Assembly: GCA_902806375.1 (NCBI GenBank)
Contig: CADCWK010000043.1
Span: 1 to 10,445 of the forward strand
DNA: 10,445 nt
Direction of reading: 5' to 3'
DNA from: an uncultured Thermomicrobiales bacterium
Lineage (GTDB): Bacteria > Chloroflexota > Chloroflexia > Thermomicrobiales > UBA6265
Part shown: piece after piece, positions 1-5,035 of the stretch
Position numbering within the stretch: the first letter of the stretch is position 1
Layout of the letters: each line of letters starts with the position of its first letter
The notes under the pieces: model-generated
What the model saw: the letters and a program-made list of their open reading frames with translations, nothing else
What the model was told of the DNA's origin: nothing
Databases searched by the model: none
Position numbers and translations under genes: made by a program

Positions 1-133
1 AGGTCTTGTTTCGTACCCGCCACCTCACACCGGTCCAGGCGTCCTCCTCGTAAGCGTCGGGCAGCGACAAGGCGGTAGCGGCGACCCGGGCCACTAAGTC
101 GCCGGAGGGCTCGATGCGCGGTTGCCTGGGCAT
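1..133 (-). CDS. YjbR/MmcQ-like protein, partial (5' end only)
   Basis: Reading the minus strand from the ATG at 133 gives 44 codons that run off the window edge. The protein begins MPRQPRIEPSGDLVARV and then reads LPDAYEEDAWTGVRWRVRNKT. The LP-x-x-x-E-x-D-A-W stretch followed by W-R-V-R-x-K-T is the characteristic N-terminal signature of the MmcQ/YjbR-like family. This is a small single-domain fold related to DNA-binding YjbR proteins and has no established enzymatic role. The family is usually about 110-140 residues, so roughly one third is seen. An in-frame stop lies five codons upstream, so this ATG is the only sensible start. A GAGGA directly abuts it, which is too close for a standard ribosome site. 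The gene shows no frame damage in the visible part. Whether the rest is intact cannot be told here. Confidence 0.72.
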   Translation of the reverse strand, partial: MPRQPRIEPSGDLVARVAATALSLPDAYEEDAWTGVRWRVRNKT

Positions 134-291
134 TCCTCGAGTCTGTCAGCGAAATGCCGACGAGTACGCCGTGTCTGACGCAGTCCGGATACGTCCGCTC
201 GCCTGCGCCGTCCTGATGCCGGGGCGCCGTGTCGCGGCGGAAAGGAGCGTGGGGCCGAGCCAGCCGAAACCGTGATGCCACGAGCCGATGC

Positions 292-487
292 CTAACCTGC
301 ATTGAGCCCGACCACCTCGTGTCCGGCGACGGTGAACTCCATCACCTCAGCAACGGGCCCGGGCGGGGTCCGGGCGCACTGTGGACACCCTCGTGACGGC
401 CGAGTTTGGGACGTGTTCGGCATAGAAGTTCGCCGCCTCGACGGCCTTGTCGTTCCCGAACCACAGGCGCGTGCGTACCGATGCCAT
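292..487 (-). pseudogene. PhnB-like VOC protein pseudogene (frameshifted, 3' truncated)
   Basis: From ATG 487, preceded by a good GAGGAG site five bases away, the minus strand reads MASVRTRLWFGNDKAVEAAN, then FYAEHVPNSAVTRVSTV. This is the start of a PhnB / 3-demethylubiquinone-3-methyltransferase-like VOC domain (typical pattern: L-W-F-x-x-x-A-x-E-A-A-x-F-Y, then F/V-P-N-S). That frame stops at 347-349. The homology resumes one base over as GPVAEVMEFTVAGHEVVGLN and hits a TAG at 292-294. In intact relatives the domain continues with a G-P-x-F-x-F segment and about 80 more residues, and nothing resembling that follows. So there is a single-base shift in the C/G run near 355-370, plus loss of the 3' half. 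The well-formed ribosome site indicates a once-functional gene. A sequencing error could explain the shift but not the missing C-terminus. Confidence 0.7.
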
Positions 488-617
488 GGCAACTCCTCGT
501 GTCCGAGGACCTTCTCGATGGGGTCGCTCCTAAGGACCGACCGCCCGATCGCAGCGAACTCATCGGGCAGTTCCGCCAGCCGTGTGTTCGGCTGGTGAGG
601 AAGCCTGTCCGGCGCCG

Positions 618-634
618 ACGCGGCGGAGTGACGC
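618..634. repeat. 17-base direct repeat, copy 1
   Basis: ACGCGGCGGAGTGACGC is repeated exactly at 1429-1445 in the same orientation, 811 bases away. The two copies bracket the intact VOC gene and a start-less open frame. The core GCGGCGGAGT occurs once more at 1407-1416. There is no recognisable transposon end here. Confidence 0.75.
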
Positions 635-663
635 ATCCTCGCCAGGCCGTTCAAGTGTCGGCC

Positions 664-679
664 GTGCCCTTCCGGGCAC
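664..679 (-). terminator. Possible short hairpin after the VOC gene
   Basis: GTGCCC-TTCC-GGGCAC forms a perfect 6-bp stem with a 4-base loop, starting about 20 bases after the minus-strand VOC stop codon. No T-run follows on the minus strand, so a Rho-independent terminator is only a possibility. The stem could instead protect the mRNA 3' end. Confidence 0.3.
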
Positions 680-699
680 CAGGTGAGGATCGACCTGGG

Positions 700-1137
700 T
701 CAGCCTTTCGTCAGCTCCTCGGCAAGCATGACGATGATGCCGCTGGGGCCGCGGACGTAGGTGAGCTTGTAGATCTCCTCGTACGTCGCCACGCCGCGCA
801 GCGGGTGGCAGCCGTGCCTCGCGGCGATCTCGAGGGCCTCGTCAATGTCGTCGACGGAGAAGGCGACGCGGTGCATGCCGATCTCGTTGGGCTGGGTGGG
901 CTGCGTCTCGATCGCGTCGGGGTGGATGTACTCGAAGAGCTCGAGGCGACCGTTGCCATCTGGCGTCTGGAGCATGGCGATCTTGGCGTGGTTGCCGTCG
1001 AGGCCGACGGCGGTGTCGGTCCAGTCCCCGCTGACCGTGTCACGGCCGAGCACGGTCAACCCGAGGTCGGTGAAGAAGGCGATCGTCGCTTCGAGGTCGC
1101 GGACGGCGATGCCGACGTTGTCGAGCTTGATGGGCAT
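700..1137 (-). CDS. VOC family protein (glyoxalase/dioxygenase-like)
   Basis: A 145-residue protein beginning MPIKLDNVGIAVRDLEATIA. It has the usual VOC layout of two beta-alpha-beta-beta-beta halves. The first half ends with RLELFEY (residues 64-70). The second opens with GMHRVAFSVDDIDEA (87-101) and closes with a YVRGPSGIIVMLAEEL strand (127-142). Candidate metal or active-site residues are E66/E69, H89 and E140. The first-strand His of glyoxalase I is Asn7 here, which I recall as common in this LDNVGI subfamily. A metal-dependent isomerase or dioxygenase role is therefore possible but unassigned. The length suits a complete single-domain member. A GTG at 1146 would add three residues, but ATG 1137 is preferred from the conserved family start. 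Neither has a clear Shine-Dalgarno sequence. It is the only intact gene in the eroded zone. Confidence 0.85.
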   Translation of the reverse strand: MPIKLDNVGIAVRDLEATIAFFTDLGLTVLGRDTVSGDWTDTAVGLDGNHAKIAMLQTPDGNGRLELFEYIHPDAIETQPTQPNEIGMHRVAFSVDDIDEALEIAARHGCHPLRGVATYEEIYKLTYVRGPSGIIVMLAEELTKG

Positions 1138-1147
1138 GCGTCGCACG

Positions 1148-1426
1148 TTATCGAGTCAGCGCCATTCGCTCGAGCCAGCTGGCCAACCCGGCCTGGTCCG
1201 GCCGGGTCAGCCACCATTTCGCGCAGTCCAGCCCCCGCCTGTCGCCCTTCTCTGGCGTGAGAGCTCCGAACTTGACCAGGGCGCCGGAATCGGCGTCTGG
1301 GTTACCGGAGTCAAGATCCCTGCTGCTGTGCCAGGAATGAATCCTGGTCCGGAAGGCGTCCCGCGCGACCAGGAGCTTGCGAGACAGCTGCCGGATGAGT
1401 CCGCCGGCGGCGGAGTTAGCAGCCGC
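1148..1426 (-). pseudogene. Unidentified start-less open frame, possible gene remnant
   Basis: The minus strand is open from 1426, just after a TGA at 1427-1429, to a TAA at 1148-1150, giving 92 codons. The frame contains RQLSRKLLVARDAF, SGALVKFGALTPEKGDRR and AKWWLTRPDQAGLASWLER. Its third positions are mostly G or C, as in the real genes, and the residue mix looks protein-like. No ATG, GTG or TTG occurs until the fifth codon from the end. If it is real it is a 3' gene remnant that lost its start. It ends 10 bases before the VOC start in the same orientation. I do not recognise the family. In GC-rich DNA an open frame of this length can be chance, so the call is tentative. Confidence 0.25.
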
Positions 1427-1428
1427 TC

Positions 1429-1445
1429 ACGCGGCGGAGTGACGC
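1429..1445. repeat. 17-base direct repeat, copy 2
   Basis: Exact same-orientation copy of the 618-634 sequence. On the minus strand it sits right at the upstream limit of the start-less open frame, so it may mark a rearrangement edge. Confidence 0.75.
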
Positions 1446-1498
1446 GGGCTTGTTGATGTGTCGCGGGGCGGGTCATCAAGCAGGCGCCGGGTCGAGCA

Positions 1499-1513
1499 GG
1501 ACGAGCTTCGTCC
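1499..1513. other. Perfect inverted repeat upstream of the winged-helix gene head
   Basis: GGACGA-GCT-TCGTCC is a 6-bp perfect stem with a 3-base loop, 22 bases before the likely ATG of the truncated winged-helix gene. It could be an operator, a 5' leader hairpin or a leftover of an upstream terminator. No T-run is present on either side. Confidence 0.3.
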
Positions 1514-1535
1514 GGAATGGGTGCGAGGATGCATG

Positions 1536-1748
1536 ATGAGCACGTCGACCGAGGCCTCGGTGACCTGGGCGCAGGCACTGGCCTGGCGGATGCAGCGACA
1601 CCTACTCGACCCTGTCGGGTCTGAGTCGGTCGCGGATGTCGTTGATCGGCTTGGCGCGGTGCTGTCGATGGATGAGTCGCTGGCTGAGCTGGCTGTTCGG
1701 ACTCGCCGTGCGGGGTCGCGTGCCGGCGAGCTCGCGGCGGCCCTGGCC
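1536..1748 (+). pseudogene. Winged-helix DNA-binding (AlkZ/YcaQ-like) protein, 5' fragment
   Basis: From ATG 1536, with GAGGA six bases upstream (a second ATG sits at 1533), the protein reads MSTSTEASVTWAQALAWRMQ. It continues RHLLDPVGSESVADVVDRLG and ELAVRTRRAGSRAGELAAAL. This is the N-terminus of the winged-helix DNA-binding family (HTH_42), which includes the crosslink-repair glycosylase AlkZ. Typical members are 350-400 residues. Here family-like sequence ends near residue 71, where the expected tryptophan-rich segment and the rest are missing. The frame continues as unrelated sequence antisense to the neighbouring epimerase and stops at 1824-1826, so a 96-residue chimeric peptide could be made. 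The start and ribosome site are intact. The gene lost its 3' end at the junction near 1735-1750. Confidence 0.72.
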
Positions 1749-2053
1749 GCGCCGTCGAGGACAGCTGCCTGGAGTCCCGGGAACTCCTCGGGCCACCGGT
1801 CATACGGTGGGTTCAACGCGAAGTAGACGACGGCCGCCCCGGCGCTCGCCGTCCGGGCGAACGACCGGTCGGTGACGTCTCCGGCCAGGATCTCGACACC
1901 GTCGCCGACAACCGCCCGGCCGCTCCGGTTGACGACCCGGACGCGGCGCCCTCGCTGGGCCAGCTCGTCGACGACCGCCAGGCCGACCGGCCCGGTCCCG
2001 AACACGACGTGCAACCCACCGTCTCCGTCTGTGTCGTCGTCATTCGTCGTCAT
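1738..2053 (-). pseudogene. NAD(P)-binding epimerase/dehydratase, 5' fragment
   Basis: From ATG 2053 the minus strand encodes a Rossmann start: LHVVFGTGPVGLAVVDEL with the GxGxxG glycines at 19, 21 and 24. It continues RRVRVVNRSGRAVVGDGVEI, GDVTDRSFARTASAGAAVVY, then NPPYDRWPEEFPGLQAAVLD. This matches the short-chain NAD-dependent epimerase family whose members run to about 300-330 residues. Recognisable sequence ends near residue 105. The frame then passes without a stop into the antisense of the winged-helix fragment. GAGGA lies eight bases before ATG 2053. An in-frame ATG at 2068 overlaps the upstream stop as ATGA and is the alternative start. It is the third gene of the TetR operon and is cut off by the junction near 1735-1750, so no catalytic YxxxK region remains. 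Confidence 0.75.
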
Positions 2054-2064
2054 CGCTGAGGTCC

Positions 2065-2637
2065 TCATGGCCGGGCCGCTCGGGTCCGACCGGAAACGGG
2101 CGGTGTCGATGACGAACGGCTGGTTACGAGCGTCATCACCGTACCGGTCACCACCGCGAAGACCAGCGCCCCGCTGGCCCCGAAGACCGCGTAGCCCCGC
2201 TCGACATCGACGCCGATCGCCCAGGTCACCGTCCAGCCAACCGGCCAGGCGATGGACACCGCCACCGGCCACAGCAGCGCCAGCGGCTCGTGCCGCCGCA
2301 GCACCAGCCACTGCGCGATCCCCACGCTGACACCGGCCGCGACGCCGGTGACGAGCAGGTCGGCGATCCCGGTGCCCGCACCCGTCAGAGCGGCTCCCGT
2401 GGCGTTGCCCACGGCCAGACCGACCGCCGTCGCCAGGACCCACGCCGGTCCTACCCGGACGCGTCCTCTCAGCGCCAGGAACTGCGCCGCGCCGATCACC
2501 AGCCCGGCCAGCGCCCCGGCCAGTGCGCCCGAGCGGACACCGTCAATCGCCCCGACCGTCTCGATGGCCAGCAGACCACCCAGTGGGAAGCCGAGGAACG
2601 CGAGCACCCAGAACGCCAGGAAGCGTGCGTTGCTCAT
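2065..2637 (-). CDS. Six-helix membrane protein, uncharacterised
   Basis: A 190-residue, very hydrophobic protein with likely membrane helices near residues 7-29, 35-57, 64-86, 90-112, 119-142 and 148-171. It has a visible internal duplication. GLVIGAAQFLALRGRVRVG (45-63) is echoed by AGVSVGIAQWLVLRRHEPL (101-119), so G-x-A-Q-[FW]-L-x-L-R recurs, each time followed by a Trp-containing helix. This suggests a two-fold repeated bundle. A near-perfect Shine-Dalgarno (AAGGAGGAG) sits five bases before the ATG. The ATG overlaps the TetR stop as ATGA, so translation is probably coupled. The family has no known function that I can name. Because it is co-transcribed with a TetR regulator and an epimerase, it may be part of a stress or efflux-type response, but that is inference. 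The polar tail after residue 171 is ordinary. Confidence 0.78.
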   Translation of the reverse strand: MSNARFLAFWVLAFLGFPLGGLLAIETVGAIDGVRSGALAGALAGLVIGAAQFLALRGRVRVGPAWVLATAVGLAVGNATGAALTGAGTGIADLLVTGVAAGVSVGIAQWLVLRRHEPLALLWPVAVSIAWPVGWTVTWAIGVDVERGYAVFGASGALVFAVVTGTVMTLVTSRSSSTPPVSGRTRAARP

Positions 2638-3287
2638 CGCTCTCCTCCTTCCCGCGCGGGAATCGCCGACCGCGCGCCGGCCATGCCCGCCAGCGCGCGG
2701 TCGGCCAGGTACGGGTCGAGGATCTGCATCAGCAGCGCGACCCCCTCGTCGATCGGTTCGTACCCGGGGACGGCCGAACCCGTCTCCTCGAACGGCAGCC
2801 AGAACTCGGCGACCAGCATCATCAGCCGCGCCAGGCGGCGCAGGTCATCGTCGTCCACCGGCCCATCGATCACACCGGCTCCGTGGAACGCCCGCAACAG
2901 CGACTCTGTCCCGGCGATCCCTCGCTCGCGGAGGGTCCGGAACCGGGCGGCCAGTTCCGGGTCGCGCCGGGTCAGGGCGCCAAGCTCCCGGTAGAAGAAC
3001 CGGTAGGTCCAGATCCCGGCGAAGGTCTGACGGACCACGACCCGGACATCTCCTAGTGCCGGGACCCGGTCGTCCGGCAGGACGAACGACGCGGCCCAGT
3101 GGGCGTCGACCCGGTCGAAGATCGCCCGGATGATCTCCTCCTTGTTGCGGTAGTGGTAGTAGAGGTTACCGGGGCTGATGCCGGCCGCCTCGGCGATGTG
3201 GTTGGTGGAGACCGCCGCCGAGCCCTGCGCGTTGAACAACCGGATCGCCTCGGTCACCACCCGGTTCCTCGTGTCCTGTGCCGCCAT
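2634..3287 (-). CDS. TetR family transcriptional regulator
   Basis: A 217-residue regulator. The N-terminal DNA-binding domain has the TetR helix-turn-helix STNHIAEAAGISPGNLYYHY at residues 27-46, preceded by TRNRVVTEAIRLFNAQGSAAV and followed by the conserved RNKEEIIRAIFDRV (47-60). The C-terminal ligand domain contains RFFYRELGALTRRDPELAAR (96-115), a pattern of the PF13972-type TetR C-terminal domain. The ATG at 3287 is chosen because GGGAGGAC lies five bases upstream. An in-frame TTG at 3311 lies inside the operator and has no ribosome site. It is the first gene of a minus-strand operon with the membrane protein and the epimerase fragment. Two identical near-palindromes around its promoter indicate that it represses its own operon. 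The inducer is unknown. Confidence 0.93.
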   Translation of the reverse strand: MAAQDTRNRVVTEAIRLFNAQGSAAVSTNHIAEAAGISPGNLYYHYRNKEEIIRAIFDRVDAHWAASFVLPDDRVPALGDVRVVVRQTFAGIWTYRFFYRELGALTRRDPELAARFRTLRERGIAGTESLLRAFHGAGVIDGPVDDDDLRRLARLMMLVAEFWLPFEETGSAVPGYEPIDEGVALLMQILDPYLADRALAGMAGARSAIPAREGGER

Positions 3288-3304
3288 CCCGTCCTCCCAA
3301 CGAT

Positions 3305-3320
3305 AGAGCAATTACTCTAA
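3305..3320. promoter_or_regulatory. TetR operator candidate, promoter-start copy
   Basis: AGAGCAATTACTCTAA. With the T at 3304 it forms a 16-bp near-palindrome TAGAG-cAATTa-CTCTA with one mismatched pair. It is identical to 3353-3368. It covers the expected transcription start of the TetR operon, about seven bases past the -10 box, so bound regulator would block initiation. Its A+T-rich core stands out against GC-rich surroundings. Confidence 0.78.
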
Positions 3321-3324
3321 CAGC

Positions 3325-3353
3325 AGGGTATCTCCGGATCCGGCCGGTGTCAA
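3325..3353 (-). promoter_or_regulatory. Promoter of the TetR operon
   Basis: On the minus strand TTGACA (3353-3348) is a full consensus -35 box. It is followed by a 17-base spacer and TACCCT (3330-3325) as the -10 box. The predicted start lies near 3318, giving a leader of about 30 bases to the ATG. The two operator copies flank it on both sides, which supports this being the regulated promoter. Confidence 0.75.
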
Positions 3354-3368
3354 GAGCAATTACTCTAA
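3353..3368. promoter_or_regulatory. TetR operator candidate, upstream copy
   Basis: AGAGCAATTACTCTAA, an exact 16-base copy of 3305-3320 placed 48 bp away in the same orientation. It abuts and shares one base with the -35 box. A regulator bound here could exclude RNA polymerase or cooperate with the first site. Confidence 0.75.
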
Positions 3369-3711
3369 TATAGAGGGCCGTCGCCGGAGCTCGCCACGCG
3401 CCGGGCGGCTCGCAGTCCCGGCGATGATCCGTCCCGGCCCGAAGGCACGTAACGTAAATGTGGTTTCTTGGGACCAACGCGTCGGGCAGCAATTCCGTCG
3501 TGATCGCTACCGGACCCGTTCCCATCGACATCGCCGACAATGGCGACTGATCCTGGACTGTTTCCGGATTGATACCCCCTGTTTACCGGGAGCGGACACA
3601 CCCGGTGCTACCGTTCAGGGCATGATTCGCCTCAGGGCAGGATTCACCGTCTCCTGCGCACCATGTCCCCTATCCACCGGTCACCCCAGTACGTCCAGAA
3701 AGGTCCGACCG
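3369..3711. other. Intergenic region before the PLP-enzyme operon
   Basis: There are about 340 bases between the TetR operators and the PLP-enzyme start. Open frames on both strands here lack family signatures and usable ribosome sites. Visible items are a tandem ACGTAACGTAA (3446-3456) and a 6-bp inverted repeat ACCGGG/CCCGGT (3585-3590 and 3601-3606). A TGCTACCGT (3606-3614) resembles an extended -10 box but has no matching -35. The promoter of the downstream operon should lie here. I compared the segment with SAM-type riboswitch cores from memory and saw no match. Confidence 0.5.
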
Positions 3712-5031
3712 TTGAGCGAGAACGTGCATCAGGTCGACCAGCATCTCGGCGATCCCGACAGCGGCCAACCATCGTCCGCCCTGGACCCCACCTTCCGGAC
3801 CCGGACGGTCCATGCCGGGCAGTCCGGTGGATCGGTCCGGCCGGTCAGCACGTCGATCGTCCAGACCACGGCTTTCGCCTTCGCCGACGCGTCGATCGCC
3901 GACGCCGTCGCGATGACCGGCCAGCCAATGTACGCCCGAGACGGGATGCCCAATGTCCTCGCGTTAGAGGGAGCCGTCGCCGAACTCGAGGGCGCCGCCG
4001 ATGCCCACGCCGTCGCCTCCGGGATGGCCGCGATCTCGCTGACGCTCCTGACCCTGCTCTCCGCCGGCGACCATGTCGTCGTCAACGCCGGCGGCTACGA
4101 GGACACGGTTGGCCTGCTCCATGAGCACATGGCCCGGTTCGGCATCGCCGTCACGGTCGCCGGGGACAACGGTCCAGCCGCCATCGCCGCCGCGACGACA
4201 CCTGCCACGCGCCTCGTGCTGACCGAGACGATCTCCAACCCCGGCATGGCCCTGACCGACATCCCGGCGATCGCCGACGTCATCCGTCCGACCGGCGCCC
4301 TGCTCGTCGTCGACAACACCTTCGCGACCCCAGCTCTCTGCCGCCCGCTGAGACATGGGGCCGATCTGGTCATCCACAGCGCGGGCAAGTTCCTCGGTGG
4401 CCACCACGACTCCACCGGCGGCGTCATCGCCGGGCCGGCACCGACCATCGCCGCGATCCGTCGGGCTGGCTACCTGTTTGGCCCGCTCCTGGGACCGATG
4501 GACGCCTGGCTAATCCTGCGCGGCATCCGCACCCTCGCCCCGCGGATGTCGTGGATGAGCGCCTCCGCCGCACGGGTCGCCGGAGTCCTGACGACCCATC
4601 CGGCCGTCAGCGCCGTCCGTTACCCCGGCCTGCCAGACCACGGTCGTCCCCGGCTGGCAGACCAGCTGCTCGCGCACGGCGCCGGGGCGTTGCTGGCATT
4701 CGATCTCGCCGACGGCTCGCCGGCGGCCGTCGCGTTCACGCGGCACCTCCGGACGATCCCCTACGTCGCCAGCATCGGCGGGACCGAGACGATCGTCTCC
4801 TTCCCGCCCCAGCCTCCGGGCCTCGACGCCGGAGGGAATATCCGCGACCACCGCTGCGCGACGCTGCGGATGTCGGTTGGCCTCGAAGACCCCGCCGACC
4901 TGATCGCCGACATCACCCAGGCGCTCGACGCGGTCGCCGCCACCTTCCAGCCCGATCCGGAGCCCCGGCTTGCCTCATCGACCGTGAACGGCACCGTTGC
5001 CGCCAACGGCCGCACCCATGAAACGGACTGA
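3712..5031 (+). CDS. PLP-dependent Cys/Met metabolism enzyme
   Basis: A 439-residue, cytosolic, fold-type I PLP enzyme of the cystathionine gamma-synthase / methionine gamma-lyase / O-acylhomoserine sulfhydrylase family. Visible family marks include MYARDGMPNVLALEGAVAEL (73-92) and the glycine turn ASGMAAI (102-108). PLP-binding Asp201 lies in VVDNTFATP (199-207) and the Schiff-base Lys226 in HSAGKFLGGHHDSTGG (222-237). SIGGTET (354-360) and carboxylate-binding Arg386 in LRMSVGLED (385-393) follow. The cofactor-stacking tyrosine lies in a variant Y129-E-D-T, where most relatives have Y-G-G-T. The substrate class therefore cannot be assigned. N- and C-terminal extensions make it longer than the usual ~390-400. 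TTG 3712 is chosen because AGAAAGG lies eight bases upstream. A GTG at 3724 is the alternative. The next gene starts four bases after the stop, so the two are likely co-transcribed and coupled. Confidence 0.9.
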   Translation: MSENVHQVDQHLGDPDSGQPSSALDPTFRTRTVHAGQSGGSVRPVSTSIVQTTAFAFADASIADAVAMTGQPMYARDGMPNVLALEGAVAELEGAADAHAVASGMAAISLTLLTLLSAGDHVVVNAGGYEDTVGLLHEHMARFGIAVTVAGDNGPAAIAAATTPATRLVLTETISNPGMALTDIPAIADVIRPTGALLVVDNTFATPALCRPLRHGADLVIHSAGKFLGGHHDSTGGVIAGPAPTIAAIRRAGYLFGPLLGPMDAWLILRGIRTLAPRMSWMSASAARVAGVLTTHPAVSAVRYPGLPDHGRPRLADQLLAHGAGALLAFDLADGSPAAVAFTRHLRTIPYVASIGGTETIVSFPPQPPGLDAGGNIRDHRCATLRMSVGLEDPADLIADITQALDAVAATFQPDPEPRLASSTVNGTVAANGRTHETD

Positions 5032-5035
5032 TGCC

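Noticed and set aside
488..654. Minus-strand segment reading TRLAELPDEFAAIGRSVL upstream of the PhnB-like remnant
   Set aside because: Third positions are G/C-rich, so it might be another remnant, but I recognise no family and it runs into the PhnB region out of its frame. Too little to call.
406..1260. 284-codon plus-strand frame across the eroded zone
   Set aside because: It is antisense to the VOC gene and the PhnB-like remnant. Its repetitive D/V/G-rich middle is a mirror of the VOC gene.
3541..3700. Possible SAM-type riboswitch before the Cys/Met PLP gene
   Set aside because: The gene family invites it and there is a GGTGCTA stretch after a small stem, but the conserved SAM-I and SAM-IV core segments are absent by eye.
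3622..3711. Upstream ATG (3622) as the start of the PLP enzyme
   Set aside because: The extra 30 residues are unlike the family and the site lacks proper ribosome-site spacing. TTG 3712 with AGAAAGG fits better.
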